DNA from: Paracoccus methylarcula
Lineage (GTDB): Bacteria; Pseudomonadota; Alphaproteobacteria; Rhodobacterales; Rhodobacteraceae
Reading direction: 5' to 3'
Length of the DNA stretch: 64,000 bases
Assembly: GCF_003007735.2 (NCBI RefSeq)
Contig: NZ_PXNQ02000003.1
Location: 1-64,000 of the forward strand
Within the stretch, counting starts at the first letter, position 1, and each line of letters begins with the position of its first letter. Position numbers and translations under genes: made by a program. The notes beneath the pieces were generated by a model, which saw only the letters and a program-made list of their open reading frames with translations, was not told the origin of the DNA and made no database searches. Shown piece by piece: positions 9,367 through 19,254 of this stretch.

Positions 9367-11204
9367 TCAATTCACAAGGCTTTGCCGCGCGGCATGGTCC
9401 AGATATTCGGCATAGGCCCGTTTCAGCTTCTCGCTGTCGCCCACCTCCGGCACGGCGACATCCCACCAGTGGCCAGCCGCTTCCAGACCGTCACCCGGCC
9501 CCGGCGCAGCGGTGGTGTCGATCACGATCACGGTCGGAATGTCGCGCCCCCGCGCCGCCGCGATCTGCGCCTCCAGATCCGGGATACCCGCCGCCTTCAC
9601 CGCATGCGCGCCCATGCTGGCGGCATGGGCGACAAAATCGATCTGCGGCTGCGCCTCGACATTGCAATCGGCATAGAGATTGTTGAATGCCTCGCCGCCG
9701 CAGCCCTGCTGCAACCGGTTGATGCAGCCGTAACCGCGATTGTCGGTCAGGATCACGGTAAAGGGGATGCGCCGCATCACCGCCGTCGCCAGTTCGGAAT
9801 TCGCCATCATGTAGCTGCCATCGCCCACGAAACACAGCACCTCGCGGTCCGGTTGCGCCAGCTTCAGCCCCATCGCACCGGCGATCTCGTAGCCCATGCA
9901 GCTATAGCCATATTCCATGTGATAGCCGCCCTGTGCAGCCTGCCAGAGCAGCTTGAGCGCCCCCGGCATCGTTCCGGCGGCGCACATGGCGATGCTGGCC
10001 GGGGTCGAGGCCCGCTGCACCGCCCCGATCACCTGCGCATCCGTTGGCAACTCGTTCCCCCCGGCAGGCGCGGCGCAATGCGCATCCACCGCCGCCAGCC
10101 ATTCGGCGCGCGCCTGCGGATCTGCGGCATCGGCGCGGTAATCGCTCAGCTTCGCCGACAGCTTCTCCAGCGCAACCTTCGCATCCGCGACAAGACTCAC
10201 CGCGCCATGCTTGGCGGCATCATAGGACTGCACATTGATGCCGACCAGCTTCGCCTCCCCGAACAGGGTCCGCGAACCGGTGGTGAAATCCTGCAACCGC
10301 GTGCCGACCCCGATTACCAGATCGGCCTTCGCCGCAATCCGGTTCGCCGCCGCCGAGCCGTCCACTCCGGCCGCGCCGTAATTCATCTCATGCGCCTGCG
10401 CGAGCGCGGATTTCCCCGCCTGCGTCTCGATCACGGGTATATTGTGACGCTCGGCGAATTCGGTCAGAGCCGCCTCCGCCCCGGAATAGATGACCCCGCC
10501 GCCGCAGACGATCACCGGGCTTTCGCCGCCCGGATCAGCCCTGCAACCTCCTCCAACTCGCGCGCATCCGGCTCGGGCCGACGGATATGCCAGACACGCG
10601 GCGTAAAGAACGCCTCGGGCCAGTCATAAGCCTCGGTTTGCACATCCTGGCAGAAGGACAGGCAGACCGGCCCGCAATCGGCGGGATCGGTCATCACCCG
10701 CAAGGCACGCGGCAGCGCCGTCAGCAGATGCTCGGGCCGGGTGATGTGGTCGAAGTAACGCACCACAGGACGGAAACAGTCATTCGCCGAAACCGTGCCA
10801 TCACCGAAATCCTCGACCTGCTGCAGGACCGGATCCGGCCTGCGGTTCGCAAAGACATCACCCGCGATGAACAGCACCGGCAGCCGGTTCACATGCGCCA
10901 GCGCCGCCGCCGTCACCATATTCGTCGCCCCCGGCCCGATGGAGCTCGTGACCGCCATCGCCCGCCTGCGCGACTTGCCCTTGGTATAGGCGATCGCGGC
11001 ATGGGCCATCGTCTGTTCGTTCTGTCCACGCCATGTCGGCAGCGCATCACCGATCCCGTGCAAAGCCTCGCCGATCCCGGCCACATTGCCATGCCCGAAA
11101 ATCGCCCAGACCCCTTCGATGAAGCGCTCGCCCTCCCCGGTCATCTGCCCTGACAACCAGCGCGTCATGGCCTGAGCCGCCGTCAGCCGCACCGTTCCAC
11201 TCAT
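9367..11204 (-). pseudogene. iolD: 3D-(3,5/4)-trihydroxycyclohexane-1,2-dione acylhydrolase, frameshifted in the middle
   Basis: IolD is a thiamin-diphosphate enzyme that opens the inositol-derived ring. The N-terminal piece (9 kb side of 11204 down to about 10516) carries the cofactor-glutamate region (GHGNVAGIGEAL) and SSIGPGATNMVTAAA. The C-terminal piece has the diphosphate-binding motif GDGSYMM. As read, the first frame stops just after AAKAR, and the second resumes at once with the expected VIVCGGGVIYSG. Adding one A in the AAA run near 10516 restores a single 612-residue frame of normal family length. The real start is probably ATG 11204, a few codons inside the ORF that opens in the dispersed element. 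Confidence 0.9.
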
Positions 11205-11213
11205 CTCAAGCCC

Positions 11214-11276
11214 CTTCTTCTTCATCCAAATATCCCGGGGTGAATTGGCCGCAGGCCAAGAGGGGCAGCGCCCCTC
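11214..11276 (-). repeat. dispersed hairpin/ATGAAGAAGAAG element, copy 2
   Basis: Read on the minus strand: hairpin GAGGGGC-GCT-GCCCCTC (11260-11276), hairpin TTGGCC-TGC-GGCCAA (11245-11259), then CCCCGGGATATTTGG and ATGAAGAAGAAGGGG. It lies between iolC and iolD. Confidence 0.8.
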
Positions 11277-11297
11277 CCCCCGACTGCATCGCTGCCC

Positions 11298-13205
11298 TCA
11301 CGCAGCCTGTCTCGCTTTCTCACGTGCCCTGTCCCAGATCCCGCAAAGCCGCGCGTAGCGCTCCGCCATTCGCGCCACGGCATCATCGTCGCCGACCCGC
11401 CCGTCAAGCCAGTCCCGCGCCACCTCGCCAAAGATCGTCCGGCCCACGGCAAAGCCACGCACCAGATCGAACCCGGCGGCGACCTCAAAGCTGGCCGCCA
11501 GTTCCCCCTCGGGCGCGTCCAGCCCCAGCACCACGATGCCGCGCGTATGCCGGTCATGCTCCTCGATTGCCGCAACGGCATTCACCCAGGCCGCGCGCGT
11601 CTTCAGCGGTTCCAGCTTCCACCAATCTGGCCAGATCCCCGCGGCGTAGAACTGCCGGATCAGCGTGGCCGTGGTCTCGTCATCCACCGGACCGACCTTC
11701 GACGGGATGATCTCCAGCAGGAATTCCAGCCCGCCCCTCCGCGCCGCCGTGAACAGCCGTTTCACCGTCGCTTCCTGCTCCGCACGGGTCACCGCATCGT
11801 CATCGGGATGACAGAAGCACAATACTTTCACCACGTTCTCGCGCGCCCATTCCTGCAAGCCGCCGCAATCCGGCCCCAGTTCCGGCTCCAGCGTCAGAGG
11901 CCTCGATCCGGGCCATTCGCAAGGCCGCCCGATCCACAGCCCCGAGCCCGAGGCCGCATGCAGTGCCCGCTTCCCGATCCGGTTGTCGCAGAGAATGCCA
12001 TAGCCCAACCGCCCGTCCGCGACCCGCAGCGCAGCCTTCAGGCACAGTTCCTTGAAGGCCCCGCCCTTCTCGGGCGTGTAGCCCGCCATTTCCTCAAGCT
12101 GGCTCCGGTGATCGAAGGCGAATACCCGCATGCTGGACCAGTCGCCGCTGCGATTGGTGGCCCAGTGGATCTGCTCCAGTTCCGCGTCATTGCGCAAATC
12201 GGGGTGGATCACCCCGCGCTTGAGGAAAAACTCCAGTTCGGTCAGCGAGGGATAGGCGGGTGTGCAGCCGTGGCGGCTGACCGCGAAGGCGCCGCAGGCA
12301 TTGGCGTATTTCAGCGCCGTGGGCCAGTCCTCACCATCCAGCCAGCCCTTCAGCAGGCCCGAGAAGAACCCGTCCCCCGCGCCCAGCACGTTGAATACCT
12401 CGATCGGGAAGCCCGGCCCGGTCTCGCCGTCATCGAGACTGTCGGGGATCGCGCCCTCGAAGGCCACCGCCCCCGCCGCCCCGCGCTTGCAGACCAGCGT
12501 GGCCTCCGAGACCCCGCGCACCGCACGCAGCGCAGCCACCGTGTCGGTGGTGCCTCCGGCGATATGGAACTCTTCCTCGGTGCCGACGATCAGGTCGAAG
12601 AAATGCAGCACCGATTGCAGCTTGGCCGTCACCTCGGCGCTTTCGACAAAGCGGCTCTCGCCTTCACCATGCCCCGCCACACCCCAGAGATTCGGGCGGT
12701 AATCGATATCCAGCGCCGTCTTCGCGCCATGTTTCCGCGCCAGTTCCAGCGCCTTGAGCACCGCGCCTTCGGTGCGCGGATGGCTCAGATGCGTGCCTGT
12801 CGCCACCACGGCCCGGGCCTCACTGATGAAGTCCTCGTCGATATCACCTTCGCTCAGCGCCATGTCGGCACAGTTCTCGCGGTAGAAGATCAGCGGGAAA
12901 CTGTCCTCGTCGCGGATGCCCAGCAGCACCAGCGCCGTCAGCCGCTGCGCGTCGGTCGCCACGCCGCGAACATCGACGCCTTCACGGACAAGCTGCTCTC
13001 GGATGAAACGGCCCATATGCTCATCCCCGACCTTGGTGATCACCGCCGATTTCAACCCGAGCCGTGCCGTCCCGCAGGCGATATTGGTCGGAGAACCGCC
13101 GATATACTTCGCGAAACTCCCCATATCCTCCAGACGGCCGCCGACCTGCTGACCGTAAAGGTCAACTGAACTCCGGCCGATCGTGATCACGTCAAGCGGT
13201 TTCAT
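11298..13205 (-). CDS. iolC: 5-dehydro-2-deoxygluconokinase fused to a DUF2090 aldolase-like domain
   Basis: 635 residues. The N-terminal 320 or so are a PfkB-type sugar kinase ([12 protein letters not shown] near residue 34; ATP/anion-hole motif [12 protein letters not shown] near 290). It phosphorylates 2-deoxy-5-keto-gluconate. The C-terminal 300 residues are a DUF2090 domain beginning at [15 protein letters not shown], related to class I aldolases such as IolJ/LacD. This fusion is common in Proteobacteria. The aldolase role (cleavage to malonate semialdehyde and DHAP) is inferred, and no separate iolJ is present here. It overlaps the upstream dehydrogenase gene by 14 bases. Confidence 0.93.
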   Translation of the reverse strand: MKPLDVITIGRSSVDLYGQQVGGRLEDMGSFAKYIGGSPTNIACGTARLGLKSAVITKVGDEHMGRFIREQLVREGVDVRGVATDAQRLTALVLLGIRDEDSFPLIFYRENCADMALSEGDIDEDFISEARAVVATGTHLSHPRTEGAVLKALELARKHGAKTALDIDYRPNLWGVAGHGEGESRFVESAEVTAKLQSVLHFFDLIVGTEEEFHIAGGTTDTVAALRAVRGVSEATLVCKRGAAGAVAFEGAIPDSLDDGETGPGFPIEVFNVLGAGDGFFSGLLKGWLDGEDWPTALKYANACGAFAVSRHGCTPAYPSLTELEFFLKRGVIHPDLRNDAELEQIHWATNRSGDWSSMRVFAFDHRSQLEEMAGYTPEKGGAFKELCLKAALRVADGRLGYGILCDNRIGKRALHAASGSGLWIGRPCEWPGSRPLTLEPELGPDCGGLQEWARENVVKVLCFCHPDDDAVTRAEQEATVKRLFTAARRGGLEFLLEIIPSKVGPVDDETTATLIRQFYAAGIWPDWWKLEPLKTRAAWVNAVAAIEEHDRHTRGIVVLGLDAPEGELAASFEVAAGFDLVRGFAVGRTIFGEVARDWLDGRVGDDDAVARMAERYARLCGIWDRAREKARQAA

Positions 13206-14325
13206 GTGCTGTCTCCTCGATCCGCACCGGGCGGCCGTTCGAGGCCGCCATGGCGTGGATAATCCGTTCGATGATCAGGCCCTGCGCGAAATTCGGCCCC
13301 GCCGCAGGACCGCCCGATATGGCGCGCAGAAAGTCGCGGGCCTCGATCACCTTCTGCTCGTTGAAGCCGAAATTATGCCCCGGCGCGGGACAGAAATCCG
13401 CGAAACCGGGTTGCTCCGGCCCGGTCAGGTGGCGGGTGAAGCCCTGCTCTCCCGCGCGGTGCAGCCATAGCTCGTTCATGTTCTCCTGGTCGAAAACCAT
13501 GCTGCCTTCCGATCCGTGCACTTCCCATTGCAGGCGGCATTTGCGGCCCCGCGCCACCCGCGAGGTCGCGAAGGAGCCCTGCGCCCCCGAGGCGAAACGG
13601 ATCAGGGCCAGAGCGCTATCCTCGTTCTCGACCGCGCGCGGACCTTCGGGCGAGGGGCGCTGCGGCACCGCGATCTGTGTCATCGCGGTGACCTCGGATA
13701 CCGGGCCCATCAGTTCCAGCATCTGGCTAACAAGATGGCAGCCCAGATCGCCAAGCGCGCCCAGCCCCCCTGCCTCGTGGGTCATCCGCCATGACCATGG
13801 CAGGTTCGGATCGGCGGAATAATCCTCGTCATAGACGCCACGAAATGCCAGGGGGCGGCCGATCACTCCCTCGGAAATCATGTTCCGGGCGGCCTGAAAG
13901 GCGGGCGAGCGGAGATAGTTATAGCCCAGCAGCGTCACCTGCCCGGGATGATCGGCAGCCAGGTCGGCCATCGCCTTCGCATCCGCCAGCGTCAGCGCCA
14001 TGGGCTTTTCCAACCAGACATGCTTGCCCGCGCGCAACGCCGCCTCGGCCATCGGGCGATGCAACCCGTTGGGCGTGGTGATCGAGACCACATCGACCGC
14101 CGGATCGGCGACCGCCGCCTGCCAGCCGGCTTCCGCGCGGGCAAAGCCGAATTGCGCGGCAAATGCCTGCGCGCGTTCCCCGGGCGCATCGCAGAGCAGT
14201 TCCAGCCGGGGATGGGCGCCGCCGAACACCGTGGCAACGTTCCGCCATGCCATGGCGTGGCATTTACCCATGAAGCCCGTTCCGATCAGGGCCACTCCAA
14301 GCGGCTTGTCCGGCATCTGCGGCAT
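13192..14325 (-). CDS. Gfo/Idh/MocA-family oxidoreductase, probable inositol/scyllo-inositol dehydrogenase
   Basis: A 377-residue NAD(P)-dependent dehydrogenase. The Rossmann motif [12 protein letters not shown] is near the N-terminus, and [11 protein letters not shown] carries the conserved lysine near residue 100. It differs clearly from the iolG product further up the operon. Its position between the importer ATPase gene and iolC suggests oxidation of another inositol isomer or derivative, but the substrate cannot be read from sequence. ATG 14325 is chosen because AAGGAGG precedes it. The start lies inside the shadow of the ATPase 3' end (stop at 14339), so spacing is about 13 bases. Confidence 0.85.
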   Translation of the reverse strand: MPQMPDKPLGVALIGTGFMGKCHAMAWRNVATVFGGAHPRLELLCDAPGERAQAFAAQFGFARAEAGWQAAVADPAVDVVSITTPNGLHRPMAEAALRAGKHVWLEKPMALTLADAKAMADLAADHPGQVTLLGYNYLRSPAFQAARNMISEGVIGRPLAFRGVYDEDYSADPNLPWSWRMTHEAGGLGALGDLGCHLVSQMLELMGPVSEVTAMTQIAVPQRPSPEGPRAVENEDSALALIRFASGAQGSFATSRVARGRKCRLQWEVHGSEGSMVFDQENMNELWLHRAGEQGFTRHLTGPEQPGFADFCPAPGHNFGFNEQKVIEARDFLRAISGGPAAGPNFAQGLIIERIIHAMAASNGRPVRIEETAHETA

Positions 14326-14338
14326 CCTGCCCTCCTTC

Positions 14339-15118
14339 TCAGACCGTTCCGCCAAGCGAACCTTCGAGCTGCGCCATTTCCTGGCCACCCGCCATCATGT
14401 CCTGCAATTCCGAGGCGTCGATCTCGCCCTTTTTCGCGGTGCCGAGGGTCTGGCCACGGTTCAGCACCGTGAAACGGTCGCCCACCGCCAGCGCATGGCG
14501 CACGTTATGCGAGATGAAGACCACGCCGATGCCCTGGTTGCGCACCCGGTCGATGGTCGCCAGGACATTCGAGGTCTGCCGCACCCCGAGCGCCGAGGTC
14601 GGTTCGTCCAGGATCAGCACCTTGGCGCCGAAATGGACGGCCCGCGCGATCGCGACGGTCTGGCGTTCGCCCCCCGACAGGGTGCCGACGGCCTGATCGG
14701 GCGCGCGCAGGTTGATCCCCATCTTGCGCATCTCTTCCATGGTGATCGCATTGGCCCTTTGCGTATCGAAACGCTTGAACGGCCCCCAACCCCTGGTCGG
14801 CTCCCGTCCCATGAAGAAATTGCGGGTCACGCTCATCAGCGGGATCATCGCCAGGTCCTGGAACACGGTGGCGATCCCCGCCTCCATCGCGTCACGGGGG
14901 CTGTCGAAGCTCATCTCCCTGCCTTCGAAGCTGATACTGCCCTCGGTCGGCTTGTGGACACCCGACATGGTCTTGATGAAGGTCGATTTCCCGGCGCCGT
15001 TATCGCCCAGCAGGCAATGGCATTCGCCCGCACGGACATCGAAGGTCACGCCGTTCAGGGCGATGACATTGCCGAAATGCTTCTTGATGTTTTCCATATG
15101 GATGATCGGATCGGACAT
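14339..15118 (-). CDS. sugar ABC transporter ATP-binding protein (inositol importer)
   Basis: 259 residues, a single nucleotide-binding domain of the ribose/fructose (CUT2) family. Walker A is GDNGAGKST near residue 38, the signature motif is LSGGERQ, and Walker B is [12 protein letters not shown]. Most CUT2 ATPases have two fused domains; this one has one, as in the FrcA/IatA-like subgroup of alphaproteobacteria. It starts 1 base after the permease stop codon. Adjacent iol genes point to myo-inositol as substrate. Confidence 0.9.
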   Translation of the reverse strand: MSDPIIHMENIKKHFGNVIALNGVTFDVRAGECHCLLGDNGAGKSTFIKTMSGVHKPTEGSISFEGREMSFDSPRDAMEAGIATVFQDLAMIPLMSVTRNFFMGREPTRGWGPFKRFDTQRANAITMEEMRKMGINLRAPDQAVGTLSGGERQTVAIARAVHFGAKVLILDEPTSALGVRQTSNVLATIDRVRNQGIGVVFISHNVRHALAVGDRFTVLNRGQTLGTAKKGEIDASELQDMMAGGQEMAQLEGSLGGTV

Positions 15119-15119
15119 C

Positions 15120-16225
15120 TCAACGCTCCCCCGTCACGCGCTTGCGGATGACATTGTTGAAGACGACGGCCAGCAAGAGCATCCCGCCCAGGAAGACCTG
15201 GAACCAGTCCTGGTCGAAATTGGTATAGGTCAGCCCGATCGTCACCATGCCGAAGATGATCGCGCCGAAGAAGGCGCCGATGGCCGAGCCATATCCCCCG
15301 GTCAGCAGGCAGCCGCCTATGACGGCGGTGATGATCGCCTCGAATTCCTTCATGAAGCCGCGGCGGGCATCGGTTGAGCCGGCGTCGATCACGGTGATGA
15401 CGGCGACCAGCGCGGCGGCACAGGCGGTCAGCATGAAAAGCGAGATCTTGACGCGCTTGACCGGCACACCGGAATTCGCGGCGGCATTGCTGTCACCGCC
15501 GGATGCGAAGATCCAGTTCCCCGCAGCGTCCGCAGCAGGACATAGGTGGCCAGAAGCGCGAAGGCGATGAACCACAGGATCTCGACCGGGATGCCGGGAA
15601 CCTTGGGCATGCCCGAGCCGAATCTCTCGACCAAACCCATTTCGGCCAGCCAGCGAAACAATCCACCGAAGGCATCGCCCGAGAAGATCGGGGTCAGGAA
15701 ATCCCCCTCTACCGCGCTGCGCACGCCGCGAAGCTGGGTCGAGCCACCCGAGAACAGCTTGAGCCCGACCAGCGTCGCACCGCGCAGGATGAACAGGAAG
15801 GCCAGCGTCACGATGAAACTGGGCAGGCCCGTGCGAATGACGATATAGCCATTCAGCGCGCCCATGGCGGCGGCGCAGGCCATGGTCAGCGGAATCGCCA
15901 GGATCAGCGGAAACCCCATGTTCACGACCAGCACCCCGAATATCAGGCCGGTGAAAGCAACCATCGATCCGATCGACAGGTCGAATTCTCCGCCGATCAT
16001 CAGCATCGCCGCAGCGATCCCCAGGATTCCAAGCTGCGCCGCCGGTGTCAGGAAGTTCATGATCCCCGACAGGGTGAACATGGTGCGGTCGGCGGTGATC
16101 AGGAAGAAGATCGTGACGAGGATGACCCCTCCGATCGCGCCCAGTTCGGGCCGTTTCATCAGCCTGGTCGCGAACGATTCGGATTTGATCCGTTCGTCCG
16201 CCATTTGCGTGGCGTCCGTGTTCAT
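15120..16225 (-). pseudogene. sugar ABC transporter permease (inositol importer), frameshifted
   Basis: A CUT2-type permease with many hydrophobic helices and the family motif [16 protein letters not shown] near residue 80. The first frame is normal to about YVLLRTLRG (base 15520), then diverges. The expected sequence [10 protein letters not shown]... AANSGVPV follows in the next frame to VTGER at 15120. One missing base in the CTGCGGGG run explains this, and the repaired protein is 368 residues. It would pair with the adjacent ATPase and binding protein. Confidence 0.88.
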
Positions 16226-16252
16226 GGCTTTGTTCCCTTAAATTTGGATAGC

Positions 16253-16279
16253 CCGGGCGCGCAGTCGTGGCGCGCCCGG
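16253..16279 (-). other. intercistronic hairpin between binding-protein and permease genes
   Basis: Perfect 10-bp stem CCGGGCGCGC/GCGCGCCCGG with a 7-base loop, placed just after the binding-protein stop codon (16292). There is no T-tract, so processing or 3'-end protection of the binding-protein message is more likely than full termination. Confidence 0.6.
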
Positions 16280-16291
16280 CCGGTTCCATCG

Positions 16292-17215
16292 TCAGCGGAT
16301 GCCCTGAGCCGAAAGCTCGATCACCTGGGCCGCCTTGTCCTGCGTGATCAGGTTGGGGCCGGAAGGCACGTCGCCGCCCGGGATCAGCCCGTATTGGGCA
16401 TTCAGCGCCAGGAAACTGACCGGCAGATAGCCTTGCAGGAACTGCTGCTGGTCGATGGCGAAGGCGGCCTTGCCATCCGCGATGGCCTGAAGGAAACCCG
16501 CCGACAGATCAAAACTGGCGATCAGCAGATCGTCACGCCCCAAGGCCCCGGCCGCGGCCACGGCAGGCTCACCCACGAGGCTTGCGCCCAGCCCCAGGAC
16601 CGTATCAACATCCGGATCGGATTCGAGCGCCGCGCGCACCTTTGACTCCACTTCGGCCGGATCGTTCTGGGTCGGAATCACGTTGACCGGATTGCCGAAC
16701 CCTTCGGCGAAACCTTCGCAACGCTGGTCCAGCGCAACATTGCCGACCTCCTGGTTGACACAGATGGCCTTGGTGCCGCCCAGTTCGGCCAGCTTCTCGC
16801 CCGCGGCCTTGCCCGCGTCGAATTCCGATTGCCCGACATGCAGCAGCGCACCCAGATCATGCGCCACATCCGAGCCGGAATTCATCGAGATCACCGGGAT
16901 TCCCGCATCGACCGCCCGCTGGATCGAGGGCCCGAGCGCGTCGGCATCGGGGATCGACACGACCAGCCCGTCGGGTTCCTGGTTCACGGCAGCGTCGATG
17001 AGCTGGCTCATCTGCACCATGTCGAAAGTCTCGGGCGAGCGGAAATCGACATTGGCGCCGGTATCTTCCCCGGCCTTGGCCACGCCGTTCTTGACGACCG
17101 ACCAGAACGGGTCATTGGCCTGACCATGCGCGACCACGACGATATCCTGTGCCATGGCCGGTCCGGCAAGGGCCAGCCCCGCTGTCGCGGCGATCACTTT
17201 GAACATGTTTTTCAT
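16292..17215 (-). CDS. periplasmic sugar-binding protein (inositol ABC importer)
   Basis: About 307 residues with a Sec signal peptide (hydrophobic core [15 protein letters not shown], cleavage after AMAQ). The mature part is a type I periplasmic-binding protein of the ribose/fructose class ([38 protein letters not shown]). It delivers sugar to the permease/ATPase encoded next. The second of two ATG codons is preferred because GGAGG lies 6 bases before it. Hairpins flank the gene on both sides, as often seen where the binding protein must be made in excess. Myo-inositol as ligand is inferred from context. Confidence 0.92.
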   Translation of the reverse strand: MKNMFKVIAATAGLALAGPAMAQDIVVVAHGQANDPFWSVVKNGVAKAGEDTGANVDFRSPETFDMVQMSQLIDAAVNQEPDGLVVSIPDADALGPSIQRAVDAGIPVISMNSGSDVAHDLGALLHVGQSEFDAGKAAGEKLAELGGTKAICVNQEVGNVALDQRCEGFAEGFGNPVNVIPTQNDPAEVESKVRAALESDPDVDTVLGLGASLVGEPAVAAAGALGRDDLLIASFDLSAGFLQAIADGKAAFAIDQQQFLQGYLPVSFLALNAQYGLIPGGDVPSGPNLITQDKAAQVIELSAQGIR

Positions 17216-17240
17216 CATCTTCCTCCCAGTTTTGGTTCCT

Positions 17241-17262
17241 GCCGGGGGCTCCTTCCCCCGGC
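17241..17262 (-). other. intercistronic hairpin before the binding-protein gene
   Basis: Perfect 8-bp stem GCCGGGGG/CCCCCGGC with a 6-base loop, between the TIM-barrel gene stop (17285) and the binding-protein start (17215). No T-tract. Possibly a partial terminator or a 5' stabiliser. Confidence 0.55.
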
Positions 17263-17284
17263 CCTTCGGCGCCGCGCGCCGAAT

Positions 17285-18109
17285 TCAACTGCCCAAGGCC
17301 CTCAATGCCCGGACCGAGCGGGCCAGAATGTCCTCGAGCATATCACGATATCCCGGCCCCTTGTCGGTGTTGAACGGATCGGGACCGGGCGCGGCGGGCT
17401 CGATAATGATCGGGCCGCCATAGCCGATCTCGTCCAGCGCCCCGATCTGCGCGGCGAAATCGGTATGGCCGTCACCGATGGCCCCGCGGTTCGAATCCGC
17501 CGCGTGATAAAGACCGATATGCCTGCCGCCCCTGCGCAGGGCCACCGCCGGATCGGCCTCTTCGATATTCATGTGATAGGCATCCGGCAAAAGCCGCAGA
17601 TTGGGCGCAGAGACAGCCTCGATCAGGGCAAGCCCCTCGTCCACGCTGCGGATCTGGTGGCTTTCATAGCGGTTGAGAATCTCGAACACGACCGACAGCC
17701 CGGCTTGTTCCGCAGCCGCACAGATGCGCCTTGTGCTGTCGATCAGAAGCCGGTCCTCCTCGGCCTGATCGCCGACCGGACGAATCCGCTGCACCAGCCC
17801 GTGACAAGAGATCAGCGGCGCGCCTTCGGCCTGACCAAGCCGTTGCGCCCATTCGATCAGGCGCTGGTAATAGGTGATGGCGGCCTCGCGTGTCGCGCGG
17901 TCGGGATGGCTGATATCGGCATCCGCCGGGGTGATCGAAAAGATCGTCAGACCGTGCCCGGCGAGAATGCGCCCCGCCTCGGCCGGATCGATGCCATCGA
18001 TATCGCCATGCAGTTCCACCCCGTCCAGCCCGGCACGGCGGACGCGCGCGGCGATGGCCGGCAGGTCCTCGCCGCCGAAAATCCATGTGCAGCAACCCAA
18101 GCGGCGCAT
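17285..18109 (-). CDS. sugar phosphate isomerase/epimerase (xylose-isomerase-like TIM barrel)
   Basis: 274 residues, AP-endonuclease-2 fold as in IolE, IolI and IolH. Likely metal ligands sit in VVFEILNRYE, LPDAYHMNIEE, GLYHAADSNRG and IIIEPAAPG. The ATG follows the iolG stop codon by one base. An inosose isomerase/epimerase (IolI/IolH-like) role fits the operon, but hydroxypyruvate isomerase or tagatose epimerase relatives share these motifs, so the reaction is not assigned. Confidence 0.85.
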   Translation of the reverse strand: MRRLGCCTWIFGGEDLPAIAARVRRAGLDGVELHGDIDGIDPAEAGRILAGHGLTIFSITPADADISHPDRATREAAITYYQRLIEWAQRLGQAEGAPLISCHGLVQRIRPVGDQAEEDRLLIDSTRRICAAAEQAGLSVVFEILNRYESHQIRSVDEGLALIEAVSAPNLRLLPDAYHMNIEEADPAVALRRGGRHIGLYHAADSNRGAIGDGHTDFAAQIGALDEIGYGGPIIIEPAAPGPDPFNTDKGPGYRDMLEDILARSVRALRALGS

Positions 18110-18110
18110 G

Positions 18111-19118
18111 TCAGGCCCCCAGCATATCCGGCGTGATCGCCACGGTTCCCCCGGTTCGCGCCGAACGCGTCGCGGCCTCGGCACAGGCGAGCGCGGCCAC
18201 GCCATCGCGCAATGTCACCGGCATCGGCTTGCCGGATGCCAGCGCCTCGACGAATGCGGCCCATTCGATCTGGTAAGCCCGCATGTAGCGTTCGAGGAAG
18301 AAATGCACCGGCTTGGCGGAAACCGCGCCTTGCGTCGTGATCTTCTCGACCGTGTTCTCCAGCACGTTCCTCGCGGCCAGCAAGCCGCCCGATCCCAGCA
18401 ATTCGACCCGCTGATCATAACCATAGCCGGCGCGGCGCGAATTCTTGACCACCGCGATGCGCCCGTCATCCCAGATCATGGTGACGACAGCCGTATCGAC
18501 ATCCCCCGCGGCCCCGATCCCGGCATCCACGAGGCAGGAGCCATGCGCCGTGATACGCGCGGGCACGCTGCCAAAGATCCAGCAGGCCATGTCGAAATCA
18601 TGGATCATCATGTCGCGGAACAGCCCGCCCGAGACCTCGATATAGCTGACCGGCGGCGGCGCCGGATCGAAAGAGGTGATCGACAGAAGTTCCCCTTTGC
18701 CGATCTCGCCCCCGTCGAAAGCGGATTTCAGGGCGGTAAAGTTCGGATCGAAGCGGCGGTTGAAACCGATCATGACGGGCTTGCCGCTCTTGTCGGCATT
18801 GGCCAGCGTCTTCAGTGCCCGTTCCAGCGACAGGTCCACCGGCTTTTCGCACAGAACCGCCTTGCCCGCCGCCGTCGCCCGTTCGATCAGATCGGAATGG
18901 GTATCTGTGGAAGTCGCGATCAGCACCGCGTCGATGCCCTTATCCGACAGGATGTCATCGACGGATCTTGCCTCGGCCCCGACCTGCTCCGCCAGTTGCC
19001 GGGCGGCATCCGCATTGACATCGGCGATCGCCACCAGATGGCAATCCTTGTCCGCGACCATCGCCTTGGCGTGGACCTGCCCGATCCTACCCGCCCCCAG
19101 CAACCCAGCTTTCAGCAT
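18111..19118 (-). CDS. iolG: inositol 2-dehydrogenase
   Basis: 335 residues, Gfo/Idh/MocA family, the first enzyme of the pathway (myo-inositol to 2-keto-myo-inositol, NAD-dependent). Visible features: Rossmann motif GLLGAGRIGQVHA at the start, ATSTDTHSD, the catalytic-lysine motif CEKPVDLSL near residue 95, and the substrate-binding segment GGLFRDMMIHDFDMACW with its aspartate and histidine. It is the promoter-proximal gene of the 12-gene operon, divergent from the LacI-type regulator. Confidence 0.93.
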   Translation of the reverse strand: MLKAGLLGAGRIGQVHAKAMVADKDCHLVAIADVNADAARQLAEQVGAEARSVDDILSDKGIDAVLIATSTDTHSDLIERATAAGKAVLCEKPVDLSLERALKTLANADKSGKPVMIGFNRRFDPNFTALKSAFDGGEIGKGELLSITSFDPAPPPVSYIEVSGGLFRDMMIHDFDMACWIFGSVPARITAHGSCLVDAGIGAAGDVDTAVVTMIWDDGRIAVVKNSRRAGYGYDQRVELLGSGGLLAARNVLENTVEKITTQGAVSAKPVHFFLERYMRAYQIEWAAFVEALASGKPMPVTLRDGVAALACAEAATRSARTGGTVAITPDMLGA

Positions 19119-19175
19119 CCTGTCCCCTCCCTCGAATCACTTGCGGAACCAAGTGTTGATGGAAGGTGCCATTCT

Positions 19176-19191
19176 TTGCACGCGCGAGCAA
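19176..19191. promoter_or_regulatory. probable LacI-family operator, site 1
   Basis: TTGCACGCGCGAGCAA, a near-perfect palindrome in the gap between iolG and the divergent regulator gene. Its centre is 23 bp (about two helical turns) from site 2. Confidence 0.6.
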
Positions 19192-19199
19192 GAAAAATT

Positions 19200-19213
19200 T
19201 GCACGCGCGTGCA
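19200..19213. promoter_or_regulatory. probable LacI-family operator, site 2
   Basis: TGCACGCGCGTGCA, a perfect 14-bp palindrome with a central CG typical of LacI/GalR operators. With site 1 it lies in the 136-base gap between iolG and the regulator gene, so the regulator probably controls the operon and itself. Confidence 0.65.
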
Positions 19214-19254
19214 TTCCGCTTTGCCCCGGATCGTGGCTGGGCTAGTCTGGCATC

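Noticed and set aside
11547..13169. 540-codon plus-strand frame opposite iolC
   Set aside because: Composition of an antisense shadow (RRR, QRP, HPG runs); iolC on the minus strand is unambiguous.
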